In this document: positions 21,095-32,782 of the stretch, piece by piece | Numbering within the stretch: position 1 is the first letter of the stretch | How the letters are laid out: every line of letters starts with the position of its first letter | NCBI GenBank assembly: GCA_947561395.2 | Contig: OX387187.1 | Coordinates: 31,539,829 to 31,603,828 of the forward strand | Direction: 5' to 3' | Length of the DNA stretch: 64,000 bases | Origin: Buxus sempervirens | Lineage: Eukaryota; Streptophyta; Magnoliopsida; Buxales; Buxaceae | Notes under the pieces: model-generated | The model's input: only the letters and a program-made list of their open reading frames with translations | Told to the model about the DNA's origin: nothing | Databases searched by the model: none | Made by a program: the position numbers and the translations under genes

Positions 21095-22200
21095 CTTCTG
21101 GGCAGCAGAAGATTTTCAGGGATTATTGTGCAGGAAACGTTCCTCCAGCCAACATAATGAAAAAGACACACTACAATTCTATCTACCTTCATAACTAAAA
21201 TTGAATAAATCAAATGGTTCATTAACAGGTCATATAAAGATGAGGAACAACCCCACAAGCAAGTCTTTAATGCCAGGGCAATTTCAAGCAGCAGGATCAT
21301 GCAGCTAAGTAACAAGATTATCTAGTTATCATGTTCTTAATTATTTGAAAATTTAGCGTCCATAGGCAACTGTTTTTTTTTTTTTTTTTTTCCTCCTGAC
21401 TAAGCCATTGCATTATATTAGAAAAGCAAAGCACAACTTGGAGAAGGGTGTCAACTACTTCAATACATTTAAGTTTTCAGTGAAAGTTTTCACTTGAAAT
21501 TCCTTCTCAAACATGTTCAATAAACACTAAATATGTATTATTATAAGTGCTTCTACCCCCAAGAATCACTTCCAGCCCAACAAGTAACACCGAACTCAAC
21601 AAATAAGTTGCCACCATGAAGTTGTATATAACCGTTGGAGAGGCACCAAGTTGTTCTTCTCTGGACTGCTAAGGCGGAAGCCAGTTTTGTCAGTTAAGTG
21701 ACAATTTTTTGAGACTATTTTGTCCACATAACATTTAATAATAGCCATTCTGCCCTTTAAATATTTAAGGCCTGAAAGCGCTTCATAAATAGGAGTCTAC
21801 CAAACTCTATCTTTACAAAAGAACGATTCTTACAGATCACTTCATCAGATTTATAATTCTAAATGAATGGCTTCTCCATTAAGAAGCAATACCAAACAAG
21901 GCCTTAATCTTTTATTTCCATTTCTTCTTGATTCATATTGTGATATAGATATCATTGTGAAGAAACAAGGACCTCAGAATAGAATGGAAAACTTATATGC
22001 TTTTATTTTTTTTCTTATCAGTAATGAGAGATATAATAGAAAATAAGTCCAGAAACAGTTGTAGAAACGGAAACACATCCCATGAGAAATGAGATGCGTC
22101 CGAAAATAGGAAAAAAAAAGAACAGCAAACAAACCAGAAAGTTTCGATTCAGAGAAAACTCATATACTTTAGCCAACACTTTATAAAATGGGTACTTTTA
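21095..22200. repeat. Downstream duplicated block D, copy B (continuation)
   Basis: Directly after the solo LTR the D sequence resumes (ATCTTCTGGGCAGCAGAAG) and runs in parallel with 10250-10860 and 51690-52770. It passes without a break into block U of copy C, which shows that the ancestral array was head-to-tail. Confidence 0.75.
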
Positions 22201-22224
22201 GAGAAAACCCATCATAAGCTGTAA

Positions 22225-24850
22225 AATGGCTCAGTTCAGCTTATTCTCATAAAGAATAATCTATCCCACATCTTAAAATGAAGTCACTTGTCCACAGAAC
22301 CACATATACTAAAACCAACCACCAGTCTCCATCTTCAACAGTAGAGACCAAAACAAAGGCCGGAAAACCTTTTTTTTTTTTTGGAAAGATTCTACCTTTT
22401 ACAAAACCTTTTCATCCCCATCCAACTATAATTCTACTAGAACATGCTTTTGTAGGTAACAACTCAAGTTTATCCCAGCAATCCAGAAGCCTTTTCCTTA
22501 GCTGCTTAGGAAACAAACCTTCTTTAGTCATATGCAGCATATTAATACCAACCATACTTGAACTTAACCTTCAAGGTTAATCAAGAGCTCATCTTCTGAC
22601 CACAACCCCCCACTCTTTCCAAGTCAAGATTTTGATGTACCTGTTTAAAATGTCAGTAGCCTCTTAAGTGCTTCTACTGTAGCTTCTGTTATGCCCCAGT
22701 TACTCTTGCCAGTCATATTAAAAATCAGATTTTGCAATTTCTTAGATAATTAATTAATCCTCACATAACAATGTTGATGAATGATTAATTAATTTGCTGT
22801 TCAAAACCCTATAATACAGTCGCATAAGCTTCCAAAATGATGTAAAAGTTTATCCAACTCCTATTCTGATAACACATATTTTGAAATTTCCTCAACTTCT
22901 TCCCAAATCACTCCCTTGGCCTTCTCTTTTTCCCAATATTCTACTGCCAGTGACTAACCCTTTGAAGCAACCATTTGTCCAAATCTTAACAAAATTCAGC
23001 AATTTGCCCTCACAATTCCTCCCTTCTAAACCATCAATGGGAGCCAAAACTACCAAAGAATCAAAGAACCTCTGTGTTTGACAGAAAAAGAAAAAATGAA
23101 AAGCCCTTCCCGAAATAGTGAATCTCGTCTGCTATCAAAATGCAGAGCATGGATTGAGGCCAAGCCCATTTAATTGTTTGGATGAAATCGCCATTAACAT
23201 AAACTAGCCCTGTTCAGAAGAGCTCATCAATGGAGAAAAGAGCCTTTGGGCTATACCCAATGAATCAATTACTAACCTGGGCTCAAAATGCATTATGATC
23301 AATCACCAAGCCGACAGAACCAACTAGTGCTGCAGCCTGCAGGCCAGCCATCTGACAAAAGGGCCTTGAAAGCTTCTCCAATGGCTTGGAACAATCTTTT
23401 CATGCCACAAGGGCAAACCCACGACCCTTATTATTCACATGAGCACTCAAGCTAGTTCTCTGACACCCACTTATCAAAATAAAAATAAATGAAATAAGGC
23501 CCCATGAACGTTGCCTCTTTCTCAAGGCTACTGCAAATATCAAACTCTCAAGGGAAAGGCTTTTTGTTTTTTGTTTAAAAAATTATCGGCAAATTACATG
23601 ACCCTCCTTGAGGTTTGATAACATTAGAGCTATATACAGTGCAAATATAATAAAAGAGTAATGATCACTTTTCAGATTCACTTTACAGCATATACAACAA
23701 GAAAATATGGAGTGGGACCCACAAAATATTCATTTTTCTGGATCCTATATCAATGTCTCTTGTTGTACATGTTGTAAATGGTATTTATGCTACAGACGAT
23801 GTGCAATCATAATAAAATTGAAAGCATTTGTTACGTGTCATAGAAAACATTTTGAAAAAGTAATTACAAAGTACAGTGCTTTAGCAATACGTTTTAAGGG
23901 TTTTGATGATTACTTTTGAGAAGTAATTCTAAATGAAGTGTTGTAACCACATGTATTAGATTTGTGTTAAAAAAAACTTCCCAAAAGCTATCCCAAATGA
24001 AGTGCTTTCCCGAAAATTTGATTCCACTACGCAAGTTATCCCCTCCTTGCTTACCTTTTTTTTTTATACGAAGCCAAGCTAATTGATTTCATTAGTATGA
24101 ATCACTAATACATTCATATCAATTCAACCCAACTAAATTGAAAGAATCCAAAATATTATCATAATTGATGAAAAACCAAAGTACCATGGATGCCATACCC
24201 TAATGCATACTTGCAGAAGTTCTCTTAAAAGAGATTAGGCAAATGGACGAAACCATACCTCCCAACAAAATACCGTCCGAAAAGCCTAAAGATGTGTTCG
24301 CAACTTGGCGGATTGATAATCCTTCCGTAGGGGGAGCCATCAGTTGCGGTAACTAGATGGCGAATGGAGTTGTGCCCAGGCATCCAACACAACCCCAAAC
24401 AAAAAAAACTTCTATAAATAAAGGAGGACTACAACATCAATAGCAACCTGCACATTCAATCTAAACACAAAGAAACTAAAAAACAATAGCTAACATCAAA
24501 CTTGATGACCTCTCGAAAGATCCCACAAAAAGAACCTGGGTGAGTCCTAAGGGGTAAAACCACCACAAAAAAGGTAAAGGCTGTAATCGCATTCTGAGGT
24601 GTAGGTTGGATCTTAGCTACAAGCAACAAAACAAAAAATGGAAAAGCAATAGAAACAAGCTTTCTTTGGTCCACACTATTCATTTTAGAGAAAGAAGAGC
24701 TGGGGTAGAAGAAGATCTCTGGGATCCTTGCACATTAGAGAGAACCAACACGACCTCCGAGAGAACCTACACGACCTCCTTACTCTCTTAAGTTTTCTTA
24801 GTAGTCAATACACAACTTGCAGCAATAAGGATGAAAGTATTTTGGGAAAA
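22225..24850. repeat. Upstream duplicated block U, copy C
   Basis: Matches 4828-6720 in order, with one large insertion (about 24056-24783) and a possible small one (22374-22402, a T-run plus GGAAAGATTC between AAAACCTTTT repeats). No gene is recognised. Confidence 0.75.
24056..24783 (-). mobile_element. Retroposed insert in block U copy C, minus orientation
   Basis: Copies at about 6650 and 46890 read TTGCTTAGGTTTCC(T)TT...TAGTCAATAC. Here the site is split: TTGCTTACC plus a T-run on the left, CTTAAGTTTTCTTAGTAGTC on the right. The left T-run (a poly(A) tail on the minus strand) and the decayed 10-13 bp duplication suggest LINE-mediated insertion. The minus strand has only short frames without a recognised domain. 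Confidence 0.6.
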
Positions 24851-25480
24851 GTAACTTTAGTGATATTTTTATAACATAATTAAGATTCAGTCAATAAAGT
24901 TTTTAGTTTTAATTTTTAATAAATCTTTATCAAAATAATTAATTTTTAATGACATTTAACAGTTACTTCTTACGAATAAATTCTTCCAAAAATACCACGA
25001 ATAAATTCTTCCAAAAATACCCTTATACAATTCACTTTCATGACTTGTACAAATAATAAATTGTCTACAAACTATTTTATGTACAAGCAATAAAATGATT
25101 GTAGAAATCAACAAATTGATTTGTACCTTAAGTGACTTGTACAAGTCATTTACACGAATGATTGTACAAATAAACAAATTGATTTGTACCTTAAGTGACT
25201 TGTACAAGTCATTTACACGAAGTGATGTAAGGGCATTCTTAGAATAGTTGATTTGTGATAGTAAAATGTTATTAAAATTAATTATTTTGATAAAGTTAGA
25301 CGTAAGGGCATTCTTGGAATAGTTGATTTGTAATAGTAAAATGTTATTAAAAATAATTATTTTGAAAAAGGTATATGAATCATAAGTTTACTGACTGTTT
25401 CTTAATTATTTTGAAAAGTATCATTAAAAATTAATTTTCCCCAATATTTTTGCCACAAAAGATGTGACCCCAACCAAAAA
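24851..25480. repeat. AT-rich insert with tandem repeats upstream of sHSP-C
   Basis: A 63-bp unit containing GACTTGTACAAGTCATTTAC is present twice (25097-25222). A second pair of about 60-bp repeats (GTAAGGGCATTCTT...ATAGTAAAATGTTATT) starts near 25227 and 25300. This stretch is absent upstream of copies A and B. CTTGTACAAG is itself palindromic. Confidence 0.65.
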
Positions 25481-25540
25481 TAATTTTTGAAAGTAGAAAA
25501 ATAAAAATAATTATAAGTAGGTTATGTATCGAAGCAGCTG

Positions 25541-25635
25541 GAATGTTCGGTCTCGGGATGTTTCCGTCGATTTCTGGAAACTTCTCGCCGGATCTGCAAC
25601 GATTTCGAGATTGCCCATCCCTTCTCTCTATATGT
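25541..25635 (+). promoter_or_regulatory. Heat-shock promoter of sHSP-C
   Basis: A perfect HSE, TTCtgGAAacTTC, lies at 25572-25584. A second two-unit site, GAAtgTTC, lies at 25541-25548; it is degraded in copies A and B. A TATA-like TATATGTA follows near 25629. Copy C therefore has the richest heat-shock promoter of the three. Confidence 0.75.
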
Positions 25636-25799
25636 ATGGAGAAGTTCCTCCACCCCAGCCGTAACAGTGACATCGTACTCCATTGATCGTTCAGCATTCG
25701 AAAAGCTTTCTGCAAATCAATTTCTTCATTTGAGAGAGTTCCCAATCTCTTTACCCGCTTCTTGTCGTCTTCAGCAATTTGATAGAGAGAGTAACAAAA

Positions 25800-26285
25800 A
25801 TGTCGCTCGTTCCTAGCATTCTCAGGGGCCGACGAAGCGACGTGTACGATCCCTTCTCCTTGGACATCTGGGATCCGTTCCACGACTCTCCCTTCAGCAC
25901 TTCACTGTCTTTTCCACGCTCTGAACTTTCAAATGAGACAGTTGCAATTGCGAACACCATGATCGATTGGAAGGAGACCCCGGAAGCCCACGTATTCAAG
26001 GCGGACCTCCCGGGGCTGAAGAAGGAAGAGGTGAAGGTGGAAGTTGAGGAGGGCAGAGTGCTTCAGATAAGCGGAGAGAGGAGCAGGGAGAAGGAGGACA
26101 AGAATGACAAGTGGCACCGCGTGGAGCGCAGCAGTGGGAGATTCCTCCGCCGATTCCGGCTGCCGGAGAACGCCAAGGTCGATCAGGTGAAGGCGTCAAT
26201 GGAGAATGGGGTGCTCACCGTCACCGTCCCCAAGGAGGAGGTGAAGAAGCCGGATGTCAAGGCGATTGAAATTTCCGGCAATTGA
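25800..26285 (+). CDS. Class I cytosolic small heat-shock protein, copy C (161 aa)
   Basis: Holdase chaperone of the cytosolic class I sHSP family. The product has 161 residues and differs from copy A by a single residue, D103 for E103. Domains are as in copy A: N-terminal arm with [11 protein letters not shown], alpha-crystallin domain at about 53-145 including [11 protein letters not shown], and an IEI tail motif. The start ATG lies in the same AACAAAAATG context. From about 30 nt before the ATG to codon 102 the DNA is identical to copy A; the last 177 bp carry seven differences, six of them silent. A (TG)n run follows in the 3'UTR (about 26318-26334). The intact frame, silent-biased changes and strong HSE indicate a functional, heat-inducible gene. 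Confidence 0.95.
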   Translation: MSLVPSILRGRRSDVYDPFSLDIWDPFHDSPFSTSLSFPRSELSNETVAIANTMIDWKETPEAHVFKADLPGLKKEEVKVEVEEGRVLQISGERSREKEDKNDKWHRVERSSGRFLRRFRLPENAKVDQVKASMENGVLTVTVPKEEVKKPDVKAIEISGN

Positions 26286-26672
26286 AGTCTTCTGCAACAG
26301 TGATGACTAGTGAGGCTGTGTGTGTGTGTGTGTGTAATTGGCTTCTCCTTCAGGAACTTGTGAGGTTTTGTCTATGGCTGCTTGTGCCATGTTTGTGTAA
26401 TTGAGATTCTGTGTGTTTGTTTCATGGATAGAAAATTGAGACAATAAATTCGACTGGATACGAGACATCTGAACATTTAATTGCTCTTCGTCTTCTTCTT
26501 AGAGCGAGAGCTCGAAAACAAACCTCCGACCTCCATTAATGAACTGTAAATTCTACCCGAATTGAACGAATGCGCTCTAATAATACATGTAATACATCAA
26601 TTCTTACACGATTTCTTACTTGGAATTTTCGACCACGTTCGCTTTGTTTTTCACTTGAAAATCTTCTGGGCG
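26286..26672. repeat. sHSP-C 3' region and downstream block D, copy C (shortened)
   Basis: Matches the D block of copy A (TCTACCCGAATTGAACG, ACACGATTTCTTACTTGGAA), then is interrupted by the foldback element at 26684. Confidence 0.7.
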
Positions 26673-26683
26673 ATCTCAAGCAA

Positions 26684-27103
26684 GGATTACAATATCGGTG
26701 CCGATGGGCGTGCCGCCCATCGGAAAAAACGGCACGCCGGCGGCATTTCGCCGGCGTGCCGGCGAAATGCCAAAAAAATTAAAAAAAGCAAAAAATTAGA
26801 AAAAATTTGAATTTTTTTGATTCTGTCGATTTTTCGGCGGCACGCCGAAAAAATCGCTGGCACGCCGCCAAAAAATCGCTAATAAAATTTAAAAAATCGA
26901 TTTTTTTTCCTCTTTATCGCAAAAAATCGATTTTTTGTGAGTTTCGGTCCGTTTCGCTCGGCACGCCGCCAATTTTTCGCTGGCACGCCGAAAAAATCGG
27001 TCGATTTTTTAAAACCGATTTTTGGTGTCGATTCGTTTCGCCAATTGAAAAAAAACGATTTTTCGGCGGCACGCCGCGGCGTGCCGCCGAAACTGAAAAC
27101 GCT
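26684..27103. mobile_element. Foldback-type element rich in GGCACGCCG palindromes
   Basis: The 420 bp segment is flanked by the 12-bp direct repeat GATCTCAAGCAA (26672-26683 and 27104-27115). The interior contains GGCACGCCG or its complement about ten times in both orientations, separated by A-runs and T-runs, so the strand can fold extensively. A 9-12 bp duplication fits a Mutator-like or foldback element. The extreme ends match each other only weakly, so the class is uncertain. Related GTGCC-rich sequence lies at 41750-42000. Confidence 0.65.
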
Positions 27104-27115
27104 GATCTCAAGCAA

Positions 27116-27660
27116 CAGGATTATGAAGCTAACCAACAAGAAAGGAGAAAGAATTGTTGATTATTGGAGAAGGCCTATCAAGGAATTGTCAATGCTGAAA
27201 TCAAAAACAGTATTCATGCAGCTGATCCCAATTAGCTGGGAAGAACGAACTTTTGATTGATTGAGAGTCGTCTTAAAAATTATTTTGTTCATCAAGGTCA
27301 TAACTTTAAATAACAAATTGAGATTATGCTCACTTGATTTCCTCGGGCTGTTTGAACAGAGGCTACCAAATTATCATGTTCTTAATATTTGAAACACTCG
27401 AAAATTTGTTTACGTTTGGTTGGTTCCAATTGAAAAAACTATCAAATAATCATGTTCTTAATTATTTGAAACACTTGAAAATGTGTTTACCTTTGGTTGG
27501 TTCCAATTGAACACAACCATCAAATTATCATGTTCTTGATTATTTGAAATTTAGAATCCGCAAGCAACCTTCTTTTTAGATTGGTTTTACTTCTTTGGGC
27601 CGGAAGTCATTCTTTGTGGGGGTGAGAACATGATTGAGAAGCAATTTCAAATGACAACTT
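27116..27660. other. Non-coding stretch between the foldback element and a MITE
   Basis: Repeated ATTATCATGTTCTTAATTATTTGAAA motifs (near 27370, 27450 and 27530) are local duplications of a D-block motif. No gene seen. Confidence 0.5.
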
Positions 27661-27663
27661 TCA

Positions 27664-28452
27664 TGCTGCATTGGATAGCCGGATTTTGTAAGAAAGCCAA
27701 CTTTCCTGCAAACTCTGGATTTTGTAAGAAAGCCAACTTTCTTGCAAAAGTTTGCACACCCGGAAAGTGTGGGGTTCACTAAAAATAAAAGCCGTCAAAC
27801 CATTTTCATCGCTTGTTTTTGCCCATTTCATTTTCCGACCAAAATGGTCGGCTTTTGCCGGAAAATCAAAAGTGATTTATGTTCTTACCTATTTGCCCCT
27901 TCTTTTTTATTTCAAACCCTCCTAGTAACTTGTCTTTTATTAAATATTTAAGTGAAAAAAAAACAATAAGTTGGGTGTCGTGTGTATTTCATTTTAAAAA
28001 AGAAAAACTAAAGTTAAAAAAAGGGGTGAAGTGTTGCGTGTCCTTTTTTTCAAAAAAGATTTAAGTAAAAGAAATATATATATATACATGGGATTACTAA
28101 TATTTTATGTATATTAAACTGAAAAAATATATATATATAGTAATTTTTTTTTCAATTTTATATGTTTAGAAGGTTAAGTTTATTCATATAACGTGTTAGT
28201 GTTTATAGTAATCTTTTTTTTCAATTTTATATGGACAAAATTAAAGGGCAAAATAGGAAATTGTAAAACTTTTCTCATTCATTATGATTAACCAAATAGC
28301 ACAACCAGGATTTTCCATCAGTTTTCATAAATTTTCCGGATGCATCCAAACAACATTCAGGAAAGTTAACTTTCACTTTCCGGAATATCACTTTCTGCCA
28401 TATCACTTTCCCAACAGACTTTCTAATTTAATCCAGCTATCCAAACACAGCC
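27664..28452. mobile_element. Tourist-like MITE, copy 1
   Basis: The left end GCTGCATTGGATAGCCGGAT and the right end (minus strand) GGCTGTGTTTGGATAGCTGG are inverted. Interior landmarks are shared with 45165-45885: AAGAAAGCCAACTTTC, AAAGCCGTCAAAC and CATATCACTTTCC. The CCGGATTTTGTAAGAAAGCCA unit is duplicated near the left end. No transposase is present. Confidence 0.7.
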
Positions 28453-28694
28453 CAAGGGATTCTCTCCACTTTCTCTCTGTTAGGGTTTCTTTCCTCTTGG
28501 GTTTCTGGTTTCGGTTGCTAGGGTCCCATTTTAGCTCCACGAAGGAAGGGTTGATGTGCTAATATGTAAGGAGGGTTTGAACACAGGTTTAGCCGTACTT
28601 GTGAGTTCTAGAATGGAAACAATTTCTAAAAAGTCTACGGAGGACGATGACACCGATGGTGATGACGACCATAGCTGGGCCATGTCTAATCTAT
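28453..28694 (+). other. Leader-like sequence and short frame interrupted by a solo LTR
   Basis: A pyrimidine-rich stretch with TAGGGTTTC resembles plant 5'UTRs. An ATG at 28613 opens METISKKSTEDDDTDG..., a frame that reaches the LTR insertion point. Removing the LTR and one TSD copy extends the frame by about 40 codons into 31071-31200. No family is recognised; it may be the first exon of a gene broken by the insertion or a chance frame. Confidence 0.3.
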
Positions 28695-31070
28695 TGTAAG
28701 ACCCTGATTCTTTTTGTGAGGTTATCCATTATTTATTTATTCAGTTGATATACATAAACTGTGTTTATCAGGTGTTTAGTGTGGTTTGAAGGCTTAGCCC
28801 ATGCTCGTATGTACAGGCGTTATATAGCCATTTTCGGAAAAATATTTAGTATTATCGTATGATTTTTATTGTATAGTGTCTACGTATTAATTAATTAATT
28901 AAATGTATGTCGATGCCGAATATGTAGGGTTCTAGTGAGCAGCGCGCATCGGATAAGAAAAAAAATACCCAAGAAGGAAAGTAGGGTTTGGGTTGTAGGA
29001 ATACGCGTAACTTGCATAACTTACGTAGGTAATATTCGTTAGACTTTGAGCTGGGCGATTTGGCGACTGCGGCGGAAATGGCGATTGGGGTTATTCTCAG
29101 GAAGAGAAAGACTCGGAAGGATTACTAGAAGCTCATTCGAGTTGGATTTATGCGGGTTTTCTCTCTCGTGAGCAGCGAACAGTTCGACTACCATTTCGGC
29201 CACCATTTCATCTTCGCGCATTCGGGATCGTGATCGGCCGATTTTGAGAAAATCTATCGTTCTGGGATTAAGCGCACACCGGTGAGTGGCATCGTTTTAC
29301 AACCGAGGTTTCGGATTTATTCGTGTATTGGTTGAATGATTGCATGGTGTTTGATTTGCATTGATTGAGGTTTTCTGGGCATACAGTTACGGAGGGTTTT
29401 GGTTTTTGCACAGTGAAATTGGGGATAACTGGGAAATCATGTAGATTAAATTCAAATTAGGTTTGGATGTATCCTGGGAATATTAGGAGGCTATATAAGT
29501 GGTTACAGACTGAAAAATTACAGCCAGAGTTGGATTTCTGGGATTAACAGAGACCTGGAACCGAGGTGGACTTACCGCCCACTTGGCGCTTACCTGGCGC
29601 CCACCTAGGAGGTGAGCGCGAAGAAAAGAAGACCCGGCGCCGAGCTAGCGCCCACCCCGCGCCTAGCTCGCGCCTACCTCGAATTTGAGCGCCTTTCTCC
29701 CGCTTTTCTCGCGCTCGTCTGGCGCCTAGCTTGCGCCCACTCGACCACGGGTGAGCGCCAGCTTCAGTTAAACGAAAGGACTTACCGCCCACCTGGCGCC
29801 TACCTGGCGCCCACCTCAGGGAAGTGAGCGCCCAGTTGTTTCGTGCAGAATCCTATAATTCCGCAAAACCAAGGGGGTTCTGGATACTAGGGGTTCTTCA
29901 ACCACTTAACCAACAAATTGTTTTCGACATTAGAGGTAACAAATCTTGCTGGTGAGAACAATTGAGATAGATACTAGTTTTAGTACAAGCTTATGAAGTA
30001 GGTGTGGAGAAATATTTCGAGGATGCTCGGGATGTTCACATACTAGGGCTTTATTTTAGTTCTCTTGAAATATGCATTGTTTGGTACCTGATTTGGTTTA
30101 TTGAACCCCGTTTTGATGGCAAGTTTTGAATGAGGTCGTAATTATTATTTATTTGATTTCTGGTGTGAGTTGATGTTCTGGTTGGAACACTTGTGTGTGT
30201 TTATGTTCTGGTTGGAACACTTGTGTGAGTTGATGTTCTGGTTGGAACCACGGATGACGTATACTAATGCAGAGTTTTAACAGTTAATTATCGGTTTGGG
30301 TTTAGCTTCCCATGGAATCCTTGTTAAGCTTAGTAATGTGATGGTATGTGTTTGTTGGTGTAATTGCATGGCCACGTGTGTTGCCACGACCAGTGTAGAG
30401 CAGCCAGATACCCTGAGTAGGCCTGGTTGTCAGTGCCGATACCCGGAGTAGGCCGGCACTGGATGACGATACCCTGAGTAGGCCGTCATTTCAGAGTTTC
30501 CGATACCCTGAGTAGGCCGGAACTGTGTACATGGAGGTGTGGAGTGTCTACTTGGCATGTAAATTAATCAATGTAACCATATGCATAACATTGACCTGGT
30601 TTGAGTTGTTATCGAAAATTTACGTTGTTATTATCGTTGGTTATTTGTCGAAGCATGTCTTATAACCGTGTTAACTATTTTGTGCATGCATGTGTCACTC
30701 GCTGGGATATTCGTATCTCATTCCCTCGTTGTTACTTGTTTTTCAGATATTCGTGGTGAGGTGCCTACAGGGGTAGATCCGGCTGATACTTATAGGGAGG
30801 AGGATTATTACTACCGATCTTAGTCCAGCAGGTTGTTTGGTCTTAACCTGTTAAGTTGAATGTTGAGGATTGTAATAAGATAGTAAACTTGGGACTATTT
30901 GATGCATTTGATGATTTCATAACTTGCCTGGATAGAAATATTGAATTGTGCACTCTGATGTGATATAAAATGTGGGTGATTATCCAGCGATCACCATTAT
31001 TGAGATCCTTAACTAACCCCTAGGAGACGTGTTATATCTTTAATGAAGAACACGGATCCGGGGCGTTACA
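28695..31070. mobile_element. Solo LTR (2.4 kb), TGTAAGACCC...GGGGCGTTACA
   Basis: Flanked by the 5-bp duplication TCTAT (28690-28694 and 31071-31075), with TG...CA ends. There is no internal domain or second LTR, so it is read as a solo LTR. Inside are four copies of GATACCC(T/G)GAGTAGGCC (30407-30525), about three copies of GTTCTGGTTGGAAC (30170-30245), and a duplicated segment rich in CGCCCACCTGGCGC (29570-29830). Confidence 0.85.
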
Positions 31071-31299
31071 TCTATTTTTGAGTAATAGGATGCGCCAGCT
31101 GGGTGGTAGCCCTCTGCATCTAATTGCCACATTCCTGCTTCTAGGTCTTTTAGTTGGGGATTCCCTGAAAATCCTGGAGTATCGATGCACATATGTCTAA
31201 GTTGTCTCATAATCTTGCTCGTTATTTTTAGGAGATCGTTGAAGCTTTTTAACAGCTCTAGTGAATGGATTATGGTCTCCAAACAGGGTGAAACTGGTG

Positions 31300-31780
31300 A
31301 AGATGACAGCTTTTTTCTAGTTTTTTTGGTTTAAATTTAGGTTTAGGTCATCTCGTTTTGGTGTTTTTGTTATTGTCATGTTCGATTTAAGAGTGATTTG
31401 CCCCATTATCCAAATTGCAATTGTTAGTCGGAATTTTCCTCAATTCTCTGAGAACTCCCTTATTGGCCATCTCATCTTCAATGCAGATGTCTTTTCTCCT
31501 TTTGTTGGGACATTTTATCCATATTGATACATACCCTCTCTCGAAACTTACCCCTGTTCCTCAGGTGGTTTCATTTAGCTTTAGTTACAAGTCAGACCCT
31601 TTATCTAAGAACTATAATTTGTCTAATGAGGCAACTGCTCCCCCTACATCTATGCATTTTCTGGCTTATCCTTCACATGGATGTTTTTCTATTTCAACAA
31701 TGGAGGCTTTGACCATTCTTGCTGTGATAGTTTTTGTTATGAATTAAATGGCATAGTTGTGTTCTTACCAAAAAAATAAA
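31300..31780 (+). mobile_element. LINE-like 3' end
   Basis: A 110-codon frame (31415-31747) without a recognised domain is followed by GTGTTCTTACC and an A-rich tail (A7-T-A6) at about 31757-31778. The TTACC-A(n) ending is the same motif found in the micro-retroposons of this window. I saw no clear target-site duplication, so the 5' limit is unknown. Confidence 0.4.
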
Positions 31781-32458
31781 AAATACTTGCATACTTTGGA
31801 TCTCATCTCAGAGGGAAGAAGATTCCATTATGGAGACCTTTTTGCTTGCTTGATTGGCCTTGTTCAAAGAAGGAAAGGGTTTTCTGTTTCAACAATGGAG
31901 AGACTGCAGCCATTTTGAATCAATAAAAAGCCTTACACTCGTCAAACTCATTTGTTGCAAAAGATAAAATTAACCTTGCACACAGCATTAGCAAGCACTG
32001 CAGCTCTTAATATTGGGAAAAATATTTCCTCTCTCTTCTCATATCTCATTAAAGTTCCACAAAAACAAATTTTTTTGGGGTCATTTTTAAGATCTGATTA
32101 CGCCACATGCATTACAATATCCTGAAAAATACTACATCAAGTATTGTGCCTGTTACATAAAATACTGGATCATAAGATAGTTCACCCAAAAGGGATGACT
32201 GGTGTTCATAAGAAAAAGCTAGATAGCCTGAAGTGCCAGAAAAGTTGGGGCATGAGAAACCAATAAACACAATTTTACACACTGAGACTTCTAACGGGAT
32301 TCCAATTTAGATAAATAAAATCTAGTATGATACAAACAAGATTCCTTTTTGAATTAAGGAGAAAGAGTTTGACAATATTTTGTGGGAAGATTACACAGTT
32401 GACGGAAAAAAGAAAACATTAATCAAGGTTTGTCTTACCGTTGGTCAAAAAGTGAGAT
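31781..32458. other. Non-coding stretch downstream of IPK1
   Basis: No domain or splice support was seen; it may include the distal 3' flank of the IPK1 transcript. Confidence 0.4.
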
Positions 32459-32782
32459 GATGAAGACAAAACATACAATGGATGAAGCTGAGAGAATCAA
32501 GGGTGTCAAAAATGTTGGCATTCAATCCAATACGATCAAAGAAAGAGTAAATACTGGAGGTAGAAATAACAGCGAAGCACTAAATATGTCGTGGGATTCC
32601 ATTTTTGGAACACTTTTATTTTAGCACAAGTCGTGGGAAGGATCCCAGATCAAAAGAATCATTTTCCATCACTAATAAAAATTTCTGGCAGACAACTTTC
32701 TTTGATAGCATTGGATTGAATGCCAACATTTTTGACACCCTTGATTCTCTCAGCTTCATCCAATGTATGTTTTGTCTTCATC
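32459..32782. repeat. Inverted repeat: copy of the IPK1 last exon, 87-bp arms
   Basis: The plus-strand sequence 32459-32545 equals the minus-strand sequence 32782-32696 at 84 of 87 positions. The right arm is coding DNA of the last IPK1 exon (MKTKHTLDEAERIKGVKNVG). The left arm lies downstream of the stop codon in opposite orientation and still reads MKTKHTMDEAERIKGVKNVG on the plus strand. A weaker, gapped match extends outward. The loop is 150 nt. An IPK1 transcript reading past 32459 would contain a long, almost perfect hairpin. Confidence 0.9.

Noticed and set aside
30405..30525. Regularly spaced repeats that could suggest a CRISPR array
   Set aside because: Plant nuclear DNA; repeats are degenerate, few, and inside a solo LTR.
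32430..32624. Plus-strand frame resembling the IPK1 C-terminus
   Set aside because: It is the inverted duplicate of IPK1 exon 7, not a second gene; no upstream exons exist on the plus strand.
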